DNA of 64,000 nt from NCBI GenBank assembly GCA_020809705.1, contig CP085833.1, forward strand, positions 4,092,001 to 4,156,000, written 5' to 3'. Below are positions 20,749 through 33,116 of this stretch, one piece after another. A program made the position numbers and the translations under genes. The DNA comes from Calonectria ilicicola (Eukaryota > Ascomycota > Sordariomycetes > Hypocreales > Nectriaceae). The notes under the pieces are model-generated. The model saw only the letters and a program-made list of their open reading frames with translations. It was not told the DNA's origin and made no database searches. Every line of letters begins with the position of its first letter. Positions within the stretch are counted from its first letter, which is position 1.

Positions 20749-22685
20749 TTACTGAACCCCGCCTCCGTTTCGGCCTTCTCGATACGCCTTGGGAATCTTG
20801 GGCCAATTGTCGATTCCATCTTGGATCACCATCATCATACCTCCCACCATGTGGTTGTTGATATGGCAGTGCAGAAGCCAGGCTCCGGGGTTGCTGACGT
20901 GGTAGCGAACCACGGTCCAACTAACATCCTCAACAGCAGGAGGCGACGCGACGCCATCCCTTCGAGGGGGGTTCACGAGATTGAACTGCTCGGGAATTTC
21001 CTTCATAGCCTCTTCCACGGAACTCCAGTTGAATGGGCCAGTTCCAGATCCGATCTGATACATCTTTGTGCCGTGCTTGTGAATGGGATGGGGAGGTTGA
21101 GGGGACACGGAGGCGAAGAAGACGAGGTCGACCCATGTGTTGTACTTGGTCGTGATGGTGACATTGTTTTCCACGTTAGGCATAGGGTTGAAGAGAGTTG
21201 GGTGCTGGTTATCAAGGTCGATGGGCATCAAGCGCGAGCTGTTCATAGCCCAGAGGTACGACGCTCCATCAATCTTCATGTTGAGCTTGAACAGAGCATC
21301 TGCCTTCTGAGGGATAGGGTCGGCGGGGTAGGGAGCCGCTACGGCTTGGTTGAAAAAGACGACGTCTTTGCTAGTGGGAACGCCTGCAATGCTAACGTAT
21401 GGGGTGGATTCTCCGGCGGTCTCGTAACCGCTTCCGACGGACAGAATGGCGTTTCCGATGAGCAATTGCGGGGCGCTGACGGCGTTGAAGCGGATCTTGA
21501 AGTCACCCTTCTTCTCCAGCTTGACTAGGACAGAATATCTGTCTCCGTTGGTGACGACGATGCCCTGGACCTTTTGCGGTTCGATGTAGGATCCATCCAT
21601 AGAGTACACCCACATATCGTGCTCGTCAATGGAAACAACGCCAGTGGCGAAATTGATGGCTCCGATAATATCAATGGCAATCCACTCAACGTCGTCGGCC
21701 ACTTCGATAACCTCAGTGTCGCCCTCAGTTGGGGTGCAGCCGGCGAAGACTCCATGAGGAATCGCGCTCACGTTGCCGTCACTTCCTCCAATCGCGAGGA
21801 GCAGCTCAGCTGGGAAGCATCTAGCTCTCGTTAGTGGAATTTCCGATTAAATAAATCCAGCGACATACGATTTGTCAGTCATTTCCGAACCTGGAACAAG
21901 GTTCAGATACTGCTTTTGTTCTGCGCTCAGATTTTCCTTGACTTCGTCTGCAGGGAGGCATTGCACTCGGCCCTTTCCGTTAAACAGAATGGAGTCATAA
22001 CATGAATCCTCAAGTCCTGCAGCCAGCGAAAGGTCCCACTTCTCATCTGAGGTGAGATGCGAAAAGTCGGCAATGGACAGAGGAACGACGTTTTTCTCAG
22101 CTTCCACCATGGCCTTTACCTCGCACGATTCATTCGAAATAAGGTGGAACGGCTTAGGGTCTTCAGGTCTCGGGTTGATGATAATGGGTCCATAGAAGCC
22201 ATCTTCAATTTGGCCTCGGAAATGGGCGTGATACCAGTAGCTGCCGTACTGGGTCGCCTTCCACTTGTATGTGAAGCATCCACCTGGATGAATGGGGTGC
22301 TGAGTGACACCAGGGACTCCATCAGAGTATGGCGTTCCCATCATCTCAATACCTGAACATCGTGATGAGAATATGATCCACAAAAAGGACATGAGCTTGA
22401 CCTACCATGGAAGTGAAGGGTAGTGTTGTATGGAGAGAGATTGTTGACTTTCACAATAACCCAGTCATCTTGGTCGGCCTGAATCGCTGGCCCTGGTGAC
22501 TGGCCGTTGGCCAAAAGCATCTTCCTAGAGTATCCATCTGGGGCATGATCCTCCCATGTTATGTCGAATGTGTACTCGCGTGTTTGGTATTTCTTTCCTG
22601 TGTGTCCGTATGAGCCAGTTGGGGAGGCTGCTACGAACGACGCCAGGAAGTAGGCGAGCAGTAAAGCTCGTAATGAGGCAATCAT
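20749..22685 (-). CDS. Secreted laccase-like multicopper oxidase
   Basis: Extracellular copper enzyme that oxidises phenolic or related substrates while reducing oxygen to water. The start at 22685 gives a signal peptide (MIASLRALLLAYFLASFVAA). All four copper-ligand clusters are visible: HFHG near the end of exon 1, WYHAH in exon 2, HPIHKHG and the C-terminal HCHINNHM. Two short introns lie near 22345-22406 and 21828-21868. The product is about 600 residues, normal for ascomycete laccases and pigment-type multicopper oxidases. No break is seen. A pigment-pathway laccase cannot be separated from a general one by sequence alone; no pigment synthase is in the window. Confidence 0.92.
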
Positions 22686-25538
22686 GGTGAAAAGAGAGGC
22701 CGGGGCGCAACTCAGTGAAAGAGGTAGTATACAAGTAGGTTGAACGTGTTGCGGCACCACTCGACCGTCTTTTTAATCTTTCTGAAAGCCATTCGGAACG
22801 AGAACGAACAACCCGGAGTGGATCGTATAAATGGTATTTTTGTGCCGTAGTGCATGTTCCGTTCCCGCTTTTTGTCTTAGATTTCAATGTTGATCCCAAT
22901 CACGGGGGCGAGGCAATAGCTAGCTGCGGTGGCTTGCAGTTGGCATGCGTCTAGAACAGGGGGACAGCTCAACACTAACACCTTGCATGCAGTCACCATC
23001 GCGTCTCTAGCCAGTAACTGGAAAGATTCCACGAAAACAGGTGAGATCGCTTCACAGCTTCGTACACGATGGAAGTCAGGCGCGCGGCAGGGCCGAGTTT
23101 TGCAAATTGAGGTCAGCACTAGAACTCTTGACTGATGCCACTCATTGACCGCTTACTTGCGGTTGTTCTCATGGTAAAATAGTCATTGGATCCTTTTGGG
23201 GAGAACATGTACGGCTGAGGTGAGCCAACATCGAGATACCGCCTCATGCAGCCCAATGCGGTAGCAATTTTAGTCCAATCCGTAAAGCCAAGAAAACGAA
23301 TGGGTATGCCAAGTTTAAGGCACAGCGTTCGCACCGGCAACTTTTTCCAGGAAATTGGGTTGGGTCTGTACGCCGCCGTATCTAGGTCGTATCTAGCAAC
23401 CAAACTGGGGGGGCTGTGTTTGACCAACACTGTCGACCACCCGAGACACATTGAAATTACCGTCAGCGGACAATCTGGCCGACATTACTCCATTGAGGGT
23501 ATCGCGATTCAGGAATGCGAACCAAGTGACACGAGACAAAGTCATTTGAGACAAGTCGGGAACCTGAACCTGGCTGCACTCGCATCGCATCACAGACAAA
23601 GGGCGTAGCTAGGGCATTGGGCATGCCCGTGCCACGCTGTGTAAACCACCAAGGCTATTCCTGGCAAGGGCCGTCCCATGCGGTACTGCGCCGGAAGGTC
23701 GACAAGTGGCACTGCATGGACGAGCAAATGCGGTTCACAGCTCAAGACCCGCCATTTGCGGTGCGTGCAACAAGGGGAAAGGGGCGAGGGTAGTACTGTA
23801 TGCTGCACAAGTCCGAAAAATAACCATCCTATTCTAAGGTATGACAATGACAAACGCCTGCGTTTGTCTTGGAAGCGAGGGGGTGGGTAAGCTGCCCTGG
23901 CCGCCAAGCCATGGTGTGTTTGTGTGACGCCAACGGCCTCTTTTGCGGTTGCAAAGCGATTGGATCTTGAGCCCAGGATTTGCACTGGGAGCTGAAAAGG
24001 GGCCCCTGGTCCTGATGCTAGTGCTCATCATCAACGCAACCACAGAACCATCTTGGACCCCAGTGGCAATGTGGGGAGGATCAGCAATGCGCTGGCCAGG
24101 GCTGCATGGGGCCTGCTTCCCCGGCGAAGGGACCGACCAGATGCCCAATTTGGCACTGTTAGGGCCCAAAGTGCTGACGGCGGTGCTCAAACGGATGTGC
24201 TGGATCTTAGTTGAGAATTTAGAGCAGTTCTTGTAACCGCGCGGGCCTTCAGCCGTCTCTATTTTGGCAGGATTTAACATGCTTACCAAGAGGCATGGTG
24301 ACGATAATGACCATCAGGTAGTTCCATGGACGAGGGATGAGGCGCCGCGTAGTAAGAGAGAAAGAATGGGGCTCTGAATGATCACCAGTGAAGCACCACC
24401 CGCACAATCAGCACAGCGGCGCTTTGATGATCTAAGGCCACGATTCTTCTGTTTAGCGACCTGCTTTGTGGCTTTGTGGAGAAGCATCATGGCGCACTAA
24501 CGTAGGCGAGGGAATAGCTCTGATTATGGATAAATGGCAACGATGCGAATAAAGCAAAGCGACAGAATAACAATGCATTATTTATGCAAAATATACTATT
24601 CATCGTGTTGGTAGTTTTACTTTCTGAGAGCTCATTATCTTATCAGTGCTCAAATATTCTCCCCCTCTTAGTTCGTCTATCCATATCTTTTCAGTTCGTG
24701 TATTTACCTCTCTTCGTTTTCAACGTCGTCCAGGTCAGTGGGAGGGGCCTTGCCTTGTCGAGGTGCGGGGGCGAGCTGGGCTGAGCATTCAAACCTGGCG
24801 GTCTATCATGTCGAGTCAAGATCTGCCGGCCAGAACCTGATTCGGAATACCCATTTGCTGGTGTTCTGTCATCCTATTCCACTTTTTAGTTGGTTGACAG
24901 GGCTGTGTGGGCTTTGACTTGTCACTCTGTGAATTGGCAAGCGACGACCCCCAGGCTCAGCTTTAGCCCCAGCGGGCGTGGTCTTGACTGGATTCCGTCA
25001 TAGCGTCGCACCCAAGGATTCACGCCGGCCTCAGCTTGTCTCCAAGCTTATTCCTTCACCTTGTCGCGTCGCACCAAAATCCTTCCGCGTCAAATCCGAT
25101 GAGTCACCCCGACGCGTTTTGGGCCCTGCAGCGAGACTTGCACGAGTGCACGTGCAATTTTTTATCCTTCTTTGCTGCCTCCGGACTTTTGGAAAATGTT
25201 TATTGTCCGGACTATAGTGACGGCGCCAGTGGAGGTGTGGTTCCGAACAGTGAGGGGAACCTCGACGCCGTGGCGGTGATAGCGGGACGGGATAGGCCAT
25301 GCTTCAGATTGAGGCGGCCCAGGTCCAAAGTATCAGCGTGAATCTGGCGTTGCACTGAGAAGTAGGTGAGAGGGGTTGAATGAGTATTTAAAGCCATGAT
25401 AGATCCCATCAAGTTATCTTCAATTCAATTCAATCCAATTCAATACATTTCACTTACAACAGCTATCAAAGCTATCTCACCAACATCTCAACCAAAAAAC
25501 ACACTTCTCCCCACTACTTTCAGCCACACTCAGACAAC
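22686..25538. other. 2.9-kb intergenic region
   Basis: Divergent spacer between the multicopper oxidase and the glyoxalase-fold gene. Overlapping frames of 60-150 codons on both strands show no recognisable domain. Bases 25425-25445 carry a CAATT-repeat microsatellite in the probable leader of the downstream gene. Confidence 0.4.
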
Positions 25539-26011
25539 ATGCCTGTCCATCACTTTGGAATTCCCGTTGGCGGTCACTTTGAGGCCATGCGTGACTTTTA
25601 CAAAGCCATTCTCGAGCCTCTTGGCTACAATCTCATGGTCGACGGCGGCGGCGCTCCCTACTGTGGGTTCGGCGTTGAAGGCGCCGGCCCCGACTTTTGG
25701 CTCGGCGGTGGTTCCCCAGATGGCCTCCAAAAGTACGACGGCGAATTGAAGAACCGAGTCGCTCCTGTGCACGTTGCTTTCACCGCCCGCGACCAGAAGC
25801 ACGTTGATGAGTGGTACGAGCACGCAATGTAAGTCCAAGTCTAGCCCAAGAGATGGTTTTTAGATCAGATTTTAATGCTTTTAACAGCAAGGCTGGTGCC
25901 ACCGACAACGGCAAGCCAGGTCCACGACCTCAGTACCGAGAAGGCTACTACGCAGCCTTTGTTCTTGACCCTCTGGGCAACAACATTGAGGTTATCCACA
26001 TGACTTATTAA
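25539..26011 (+). CDS. Glyoxalase/bleomycin-resistance/dioxygenase-fold protein
   Basis: Exons 25539-25828 and 25888-26011, joined by a 59-nt intron with GTAAGT donor and AACAG acceptor, give 137 residues. It has the pattern of single-domain vicinal-oxygen-chelate proteins: HFGIPV at the first metal-binding strand, FYKAILEPLGY, VHVAFTAR in the middle, and a C-terminal YYAAFVLDPLGNNIEVIHM with the final Glu ligand. Such small fungal proteins are cytosolic and are usually of unknown substrate. The start is supported by the ACAACATGCC context and by the conserved motif a few residues in. Confidence 0.9.
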
Positions 26012-26269
26012 GCGATTTACTTTTGGGGAGTCAACGACATGTCTTTGGAGCAGAAAATCTCTTGTTTGGAGTAATAATGAATTGAAATGAAGAAGTATGG
26101 GTGGTGCAGGGTGTATGGAGTTGTTTTAGTCAATGATTGCCATGGCAGCAATGTATAATGTCATGGTAGTGTATGTGTAGCTCTTAAAAAACGACATGCT
26201 TGATTCTCCAATTTTTATTCTCCTCATTTCTCATGAACTATGCTACAAAATACTAGGAAAAACAGACGA

Positions 26270-27196
26270 CTAGCGCATGGTTGTGAGATAGTGCGGGTTC
26301 TCTTGATCTGTTGGAAGGTTAGGCCTCAGTAGCCACCACCCTCTTACTCGGGGTGGGTAATTGTCCCGGTCATTTGACGGGCCTTCCTCTCTCAAAGTCT
26401 CTTCATCTGGTTCTGCCTCTTCATTAACCTCTTTAAATCCGTCCTCAATGTTCCCCTTGACCTCACCCCAAGTGAGTAGTATTGCTGCGGGGGTGCGCCT
26501 TATAGCTTCAATAGCCTCCAGCATCTGGGGCCGCGCCGGTTGTGCATTTCCCAGATTTCTAGATGTCTCCCACGGAATGGGTGTGTCCATAGAGAGCGGA
26601 TCAAGCTCGGCATCATAATCTTGGGCGCCATATGGCTCTCGTCCCCAAGTAATTCCTCCCTTGTAGCGAATTTTTGGAAGAACATAATTAATGGTCCTCA
26701 TATTGGGCATGTAAGCGTACAAAGGATCTATGGCTGCCTTCCAATAGCTACCGATTGTCTCATCCGGTGTCGGGCGCGGAATGTCCCTAAAGAAGGCCCG
26801 CCATTCAAGGCCGACGTGGAGCACACGGTCCCAGCCCGGGACCGACATGCGGGGCTGACCAGGCTTTACATGAAATGACGTGCGTTGGTTGCGATCGAGG
26901 TAAAGAATATCCTTTTCGGGATTGAACCAATTTCCAGGGTGGTTCCCGTGGGGAGATAAGAAGAAACCTTTGCGAAGCGCAACGGCGCGCGACTCTGAGC
27001 ACACCTTGGTCGTTGTTGGTGGGGGATGGTTGATGTGAAACCTGAAGAACATCTCCCGGGTCTCAGAGTCTGTGATGGGCCGTTGCCGGGAGAATTTCTC
27101 AACATGAAATACTCTGCAGTCAGGCAAGGTGAATTCCCAAATGAGCTCGCGAATCTCAGGCGGGAGATCGCTAAACTCCATTGAAGAGTCGTCCAT
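26270..27196 (-). CDS. 2EXR-domain (F-box-like) protein
   Basis: An intronless gene of about 308 residues. The N-terminus has FSDLPPEIRELIWEFTL, the typical start of fungal 2EXR domains, followed by R-V-F-H-V and CSESRAVALRKGF, where a returning helix reads the local environment in this family. The ATG at 27196 is preferred to the in-frame ATG at 27358, because the extension has no domain content and the 2EXR motif normally lies near the N-terminus. The function of this abundant fungal family is not established. Confidence 0.8.
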   Translation of the reverse strand: MDDSSMEFSDLPPEIRELIWEFTLPDCRVFHVEKFSRQRPITDSETREMFFRFHINHPPPTTTKVCSESRAVALRKGFFLSPHGNHPGNWFNPEKDILYLDRNQRTSFHVKPGQPRMSVPGWDRVLHVGLEWRAFFRDIPRPTPDETIGSYWKAAIDPLYAYMPNMRTINYVLPKIRYKGGITWGREPYGAQDYDAELDPLSMDTPIPWETSRNLGNAQPARPQMLEAIEAIRRTPAAILLTWGEVKGNIEDGFKEVNEEAEPDEETLREEGPSNDRDNYPPRVRGWWLLRPNLPTDQENPHYLTTMR

Positions 27197-27486
27197 CTTG
27201 GAATTTCTTGTTTCGGAAACCTGGGGACTTAATTGCAGTACACAGTGCTTTGTTTTTTTATCCTGGTTGAATATTTGATAAATTGCGGCTGTGCCAATTG
27301 AACAGGAACGGAAACCCGGTTTAAGAATGAATTGTACACCCAGGCACCCGAATTCCATGAAACCGAACGAGTCTGCCTAGCAGTATAGCTTCGCAACCAG
27401 GTGGGGCGGTGGCTGTCACCAAGTCAACAATGGCACAGGTACGGGGTATAGGCAGCCGCTATTCCGCGATGCCACAGTCTAATTGA

Positions 27487-28698
27487 TTAATTACCACCGC
27501 CATACTGGTACGGACTGTCTGGCTGCGCCTCGTAAATGTACAGGGTACTATTATGCTGGTCCGGCATCCAGTAGAACCTCAGCTTGCCGTCTTGGACGCT
27601 CACATCCACAGGGTTCTGTGTGAGCCTCACGCCGAGGGCACTTTCAAGGGTAATTGGAACTTCAGCCAGTGCGACCATGGTTTCAACATCCACCAGCGCG
27701 ACGCCACCAAGGTTATAGCTGCCAAGGGTCGCGACTCCAGAACAGAGCATGACGCTCCTACCATCGTAAAATTTGCTGTGACCCAGCCATTTGCAATCCT
27801 GGTAGTCTACAAAATAGCTGGGATTACGAACGACATTTTCTGGCTTTGGCTTTGCATCGCAGCCCGTCTGCGCTTTCTTGAGATTCCATTTTGATGCATT
27901 CCGCGCGCCCCAGTTGAGTGCAGTAATAGTGCCCTCTTTAGTGTCGTGGACAATGCCGCCCAAATGATCAGCATAGTGCAGCACCTGTTCTGGGTTCAGA
28001 GTAGATGGGTCGGCTCGGTACACATAGGCTGTAGTGTTTGGGCGATACTGGGCAAGAGTTCCCCATATAAACTCGCCGTCAAAGTCGATACCACCATTGT
28101 GGTATTCGCTCTGGCCCTCCTTGGTAATGCTTGCATCGGCAATCCGCTGGCCTTTTCCGTTGTAAACCATCAGATGAGCAAATCCTTGGCCAGCAGTGCG
28201 GTCCGTTCCATCAATAATCTTGCCATACTTTTCAGTGCTCTGGGTGTACTCTCCGCAGCTAACGACATAGCGGTCATCACCTAGGCGAACCATGCCTTCG
28301 GGTTCAAAGGTATCTCCTTCAAAACTAATATTGGCAATACTCTTCCACGCAGTAGAGCGACCAAGATTTTGAAACAGTTCAATAATCTGTTCTCCATCCG
28401 AGGCAGCATGAGATGCAGGTAGTAGAGATGGCGCTAGAGATTCGTTCCTGTAATAGGTGATGTTGAGCACGTTGGCCAGCGGCGTGCATGTTGTAATAGC
28501 GGTTGAGAGCTTCATTTTGCCAGATCCCAGGCCCAATTCAATGTTTGTTCCGAAAAAATAAATAGCGAGGACAACGACGAGGGGGATACACAATTTAAGA
28601 GCCTTGTGCGTCCAGGATATGTTTTCGGAGACATCTGGATCCTGCTCAGGTCCTAGGCCCCGCTCGCGATCGGCTGACTGTTGCTGGTTATCAAGCAT
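27487..28698 (-). CDS. Single-pass membrane protein with extracellular beta-propeller-like domain
   Basis: A single exon of 403 residues. One membrane segment (LCIPLVVVLAIYFFG, residues about 36-50) follows a charged cytoplasmic N-tail, so the bulk is luminal or extracellular. Several N-x-S/T sites are present (NIT, NES, NIS, NTT, NAS, NST). Short repeated strands such as DDRYVVSCGEYTQ, EFIWGTLAQYRP and GGIVHDTKEGTITALNWG suggest a propeller-type fold. It resembles the fungal/bacterial DUF6454 group as I recall it, but this was not tested. No catalytic motif is evident. Confidence 0.75.
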   Translation of the reverse strand: MLDNQQQSADRERGLGPEQDPDVSENISWTHKALKLCIPLVVVLAIYFFGTNIELGLGSGKMKLSTAITTCTPLANVLNITYYRNESLAPSLLPASHAASDGEQIIELFQNLGRSTAWKSIANISFEGDTFEPEGMVRLGDDRYVVSCGEYTQSTEKYGKIIDGTDRTAGQGFAHLMVYNGKGQRIADASITKEGQSEYHNGGIDFDGEFIWGTLAQYRPNTTAYVYRADPSTLNPEQVLHYADHLGGIVHDTKEGTITALNWGARNASKWNLKKAQTGCDAKPKPENVVRNPSYFVDYQDCKWLGHSKFYDGRSVMLCSGVATLGSYNLGGVALVDVETMVALAEVPITLESALGVRLTQNPVDVSVQDGKLRFYWMPDQHNSTLYIYEAQPDSPYQYGGGN

Positions 28699-29762
28699 CT
28701 CGCGCGAGCTCTTGCAGGGCCAGCGGCGAAAGGACTAGGCCACGAGGATGGTTAGTTGCAGTGCGCTCGTTCTCGCGATCGAAAAGGATGCGTTCATCAC
28801 CATGTCGCTGTCGCGGTCATACCAGTGTACCAGCCAACCCAATCACAGGCTTCCATCACGTGGCATGGAGCCCCGGATACTCCGGCTGAGGAGGTCCCGG
28901 CCACTTCGGTGTGGCGCACCCGCTCCCAGAAATAGCAAACCTGGGGATATAACAAGTAAAAAGATAGGGAGATTGCATTCTATATTGTTTCAGGGTTTTG
29001 GTTGACAAAGGTATTCCATGGCTGGGTTACAAAAGCAATGCTAATGAGGTGATGGCGAGCGGTTCTGTTCTAGGGTAGCTATCACGTCCGACTTGAAAAT
29101 TATGCATCCTCATATTTCTACAATTTTATATTCCAAGTGTTATATTGGGATACTATTTTATCACTAATAATATATTATAGTTGTCATAGATAGTTTATAG
29201 GGAGGTAGCGGTGAATATGTTGGTGTCATCAAAAGCTGTGGTAGGACTTGTAAGTTGCCCAAGTTCTCTGGCTAGAATAGAAACTCATGGTGTATTTGTT
29301 TAGCTTGGTGAATATGGTACCGCAATCGGCAGCTTCCCTCAAAGTATTGGTCAAACTTAATTACCACACAATCATGATAAGCATTATATATTCCATTTTC
29401 AGCCGCCCCCGAACCGGCTTCTCCTTGCCGCGCACTATCCCCAAACTCTTCACCACAACTACGAGATAGCAGTTGAGGTTAGGCTCGATGTGAGTGCGTT
29501 TAGCGTCATCTTAAAACCCCACTCAAATCGGGAATATTGGTATCAACTTCAGCTAATGCATGGTCTTGGTCTTTTATTCCCGATAGAGGCTAATGTTTGG
29601 AGTCTCAATGACAACAAGGCCGTACTTCACGGCCATTTCGGCAAATTTTGCCATGCCGGGGCCAGCTAGAGTATAAATGGTCCTCGTTGAGCTGTTTAGC
29701 TGTTTCAGAGAGGCTCTGAAGACTATTCATCTCAGTGATTCAAGTTAATCTCGCCCTCCGCT
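28699..29762. other. Intergenic region with AT-rich core
   Basis: Divergent spacer between the membrane protein and the GPI-type protein. Bases 29095-29200 are very AT-rich. No supported gene. Confidence 0.4.
29671..29679 (+). promoter_or_regulatory. TATA box of the Cys-rich GPI-type gene
   Basis: GTATAAATG lies about 90 bp upstream of the ATG at 29763. The intervening leader is short and pyrimidine-containing. Assignment rests on position and consensus. Confidence 0.5.
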
Positions 29763-30809
29763 ATGTTGTTGAAGTTGTCAGCTGTTTTCTTCTCACTGGC
29801 AGTCGCCAACGCTGCATCAATCGCTAACTTGACGACGACCGGGTGTGTCGATGCCTCTGGTCTTCAAAAATGTCTGAATACGGCAGCTTCGAGCTCTCAA
29901 CAATGTCTAGACAGTGCTCGAAAAGATGGCAGCGAACTGGAAACCCTCGCCTGCGGATGCGTCTATTACATTGAGAACATTAACTGCTATGCGGCTCACT
30001 GCTGGAACCGAGTCTACCAGTGCGAATACCAGCTGTACACGCTCCAGTACCTCAAGCAATGCGATACGGCCAAACTACCTCTCCCATACTTTCCCGCTCC
30101 CGACGATGCCAAGAACGCATGCTCGTGCAACTTGGGTAAAGTTTACGAGACGTTTTTGGAGAGCGTCAACGAGTCCAATACTTGTATCAACTCTAACTCT
30201 GCTTTGAAGCGAGACGCCTTGGACACCATCAACAGGATTGAAGCTTGTGAATGCTGTGAGATGAGCGGAGGACTTTCAGCGTATGGATCTTGAAGAATGC
30301 AAATGGAGTAACCTCAAAAACTAACACTGCCGCCTAGAATCTACGGAATTTGCCCCGACACTGATCCATCTCTTGTTGGACTGTCCTACGTCGAACAACT
30401 GGAGACAGTTTATCAACTCCCATTCACTTCTTGCGGTCAATACATGTCCAGCTACGACTGCAGCAAGGATCTCAGCTACACCGCAGTCAGCACCTTTTAC
30501 AACCCAAGCGACCTACCCAAGAGCGGGACTGCGACGTTGTCCAACGAAGCTGGAACAGTCACCAGCCCTGCCAGAGGCACAGTATTTACTTACTCAAATG
30601 CGGCTGATAGCCAGGTTTACACAATTTCGGCTGCGAGTGCGACCAAGGAGAGCGGGAGTGGCTCGGATAGCACGGCAACGGCTGATGCAGGAGGAGCTAG
30701 TGCTACCGCAAATGGGTCCAAAGATTCGGCGGCAAACCCTCGCCCGGCAGCTATGGGTCTGGGTGGTGCCTTTTTTGCTCTGGCTATCGGAGTCATCATC
30801 TTATCATAG
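29763..30809 (+). CDS. Cys-rich secreted protein with probable GPI anchor
   Basis: Exons 29763-30280 and 30338-30809, joined by a 57-nt intron with an ACTAAC branch site, give 329 residues. The N-terminus is a signal peptide (MLLKLSAVFFSLAVANAAS). The mature part has about 18 cysteines, including an ACECCEM run. A Ser/Thr/Gly/Ala-rich stalk is followed by a hydrophobic tail (MGLGGAFFALAIGVIILS), as in GPI-anchored wall proteins. I recognise no named domain; the cysteine pattern is not clearly CFEM. A cell-surface location is inferred from the ends. Confidence 0.85.
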
Positions 30810-31211
30810 CGAGGCTCGGCTCTTCGGCAATCCTGAAGTTGCCGCTGAATGATCTGCGCGGAAGCAGGGTCACCCCAAAGTGGGAATGCAAACCCAATCG
30901 TCTAGTCCCACTGAATTGCATTGTATGATCGACATGAGCCCTGAAGAAAAAAAATTTGTTTGGTTGTTGTTGAACTAGAAATAATTATGTATCAAAACAT
31001 TGTTATGGGGGAAGGCAAATATAGCCCATGTTGAACTAGGCTTGGTGACTTTCAGAATACCCAAACTTCCACATCACATATATTCACTGCTTCCAAACGA
31101 CTTGGCCATAGGTAGTTTGCAATCTTAGCGGCCCACATGTCCCGTTCCCTTGGAATTGATCCAAACAACCCGGAAAGGTATCTTGCCCTTCTCCACACAA
31201 ACCCAAAGTTC
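30810..31211. other. Convergent spacer, no gene seen
   Basis: 3' flanks of the GPI-type protein and the deaminase gene. No supported ORF. Confidence 0.4.
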
Positions 31212-33116
31212 TCAGTTATCATCGGGTTGTCCCATCGTTGAAGCTACATCATCCTCTTCCCCTTCCCCTTCTCTACCTGAGTCGTGGAGCGAAGTGAGAA
31301 TGGCCGAAAAAGTGAAAGAGTCCTCCTTTCTGTATGTGGAGGGCATTTTCTGCTGAATGAGACCAACGGCGTCCTCTTTCACCTTGTTAAGTACCCTGTC
31401 GAATATTGCTTGCTTCTTTCTCTGGCCGGCAGGTCCTTGTGACCTGAGCAGGTCGGGAAACCGCCAGCTCGAATAAATGTTCCCATGTGTGCGGCGGCAG
31501 TAGACTTTTGGGGTGAAAGCCTTGAAGTAATAGTTGCACAGCTTGCATGTTGGCTTGCTGGTGCCAATGTACATGTAATTATTGAAGAAGAATCGGGGCT
31601 CCAAGAGGCCTTGCTTGTACAAGTGATCGAGAAGCAAGACCTCGGCATGTACGTACGGTTGAAAGTCCCTTTGCTGGTACTGCTTCTGAATGGAAGCGTC
31701 AATATCGCATGCTTGGAACTTGCGCACAAATTCTTGGAAGGATTCTCTGACGTCTTCTGCCTTGGTCATCCTATTAACTATTTCATTAGCCTTGTTACTC
31801 AAGTTGTGGGACGGCCTGGGCAGCTTCGTGCTAGACTCCAGATACGAAACTTCGTATCGCTGAAAGAGCCGGGGCCATTTCTCCTTTGCCTTGAGGATAA
31901 AACGAACGGATTGCGCATAGGCCAGCATTCGGTTGGTTGCATGCTGGAGATTTGCCCAGCATTCCTCGTTGGGGATGTTCAGCAGCTGCTGCGCTTCGCG
32001 TGAGCGTTCGATTACCAATTGTCCACCGGGCGACAATTGAATCTTTTCAAGCTTTTTAACGAGCTTAATAGATTTTGAAATAACTATAAAAATGTTGGTT
32101 CGCTGTGATAAAAGTGCAGGTCTCTACTTACAGTGGTCTGTTGAGCAGGTCTCAACATCAAATTCGGTCCAGTCAAATAACTCGGTCAATGTCCCGTTTA
32201 GGGTCTCGCAAATTTCTATGGCTCCAGCGAGTTAGCTTCTTGAGGGAAAATTTTTTTGCTTTCCTTCGGAATTTATTACTCACTTTTTGTATTGATGTTC
32301 TTTGCGCATGAGGAAGTGCACTTGCTAATAAGTTCTTTGATTTGCCTGACGTAATGCGCAACGCGTGCTCTATTGAAGAGCAAAATGTCCACCAAAAGCG
32401 AATCAGAGAGTTCAGTCTCCGTCTTTTGGTCCTCAAACGAGTCCTTGACTTTATCGAGAATATTTTTGATGTGTGCATGGGTGACCTGCAGCTGTTGGGG
32501 GCTTTGTTGGTTAGATGCAAACCGATACTGTACCAGGTTCTCATCCTGTTGCAGCACGCAAAATGCTGTGGTGGTGCTACCACCTTTGACGCCATCGCAG
32601 ATGTGGCCAAGCTTGTACACGAACGCCTTGAATATTTCAAGATCATTTTCCGCGTCAATCGATACCTCCGAATTTATGGGCACGGCGGTATCTCGCATGC
32701 CGAAATTGAGCGTCTTCAGAAGTATTAACGGCTCATAAAATTTAGAAATTTCTTTCTGCTTCATGGGGACGACCTCTGCAGCCGGGAAATTAGTTCAGCC
32801 CTCGGTCGATGTTTGGGTTCTCACCTGGTGCATTGGCGCTATCAAACGAGGTGATGGGCGAAGGAGGAGTCCCTGATGGAACATCTCCAAGCGTAGGGGA
32901 GCTTGGCGGACCAGATTTTGAGGCATCGCCAGAGTCCCCGCTAGCGTTCTGGGCATTAGCACTGGGGCCCGTTTCGGGCTTGGCCACCAGGTTCGGAGCG
33001 GGATAGGCGACAGCCATCGGGGAAAATGACGCTCCTAATTGAGGGGAGCGATTGATTGATTGATGGATTGATTGATTAATAGTGGGGTAGTGTGTGATGT
33101 GTTTGTGCTGCTCCAT
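31212..33116 (-). CDS. Deaminase-fold protein, OTT_1508-like family
   Basis: Four exons on the minus strand: 33116-32825 and from 32775 (49-nt intron, frame verified), then splits near 32275-32215 and 32130-32085 with GTGAGT and GTAAGT donors, and the last exon ending at 31212. The C-terminal part has HAE (in YVHAEVLLLDHL) and, about 45 residues later, PTCKLCNYYF. Together these give the HAE...PCxxC-type zinc site of the cytidine/nucleic-acid deaminase fold. The long helical N-terminal part is typical of the fungal OTT_1508-like group, which is often expanded in filamentous fungi. The substrate is unknown. The N-terminal exon is low complexity (Ser/Pro/Gly) and the start may instead be the Met in SFSPMAVAYP. 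Confidence 0.8.
33048..33078. repeat. ATTG microsatellite in the 5' end of the deaminase gene
   Basis: GATT/ATTG tetranucleotide repeats with one interruption lie within the predicted first exon, encoding the NQSIHQSINRS stretch if the upstream ATG is used. Length change here would shift frame only for the longer start. Confidence 0.7.

Noticed and set aside
22686..25538. Possible genes in the MCO-glyoxalase spacer
   Set aside because: Frames are short, overlap on opposite strands and lack any motif or consistent splice structure.
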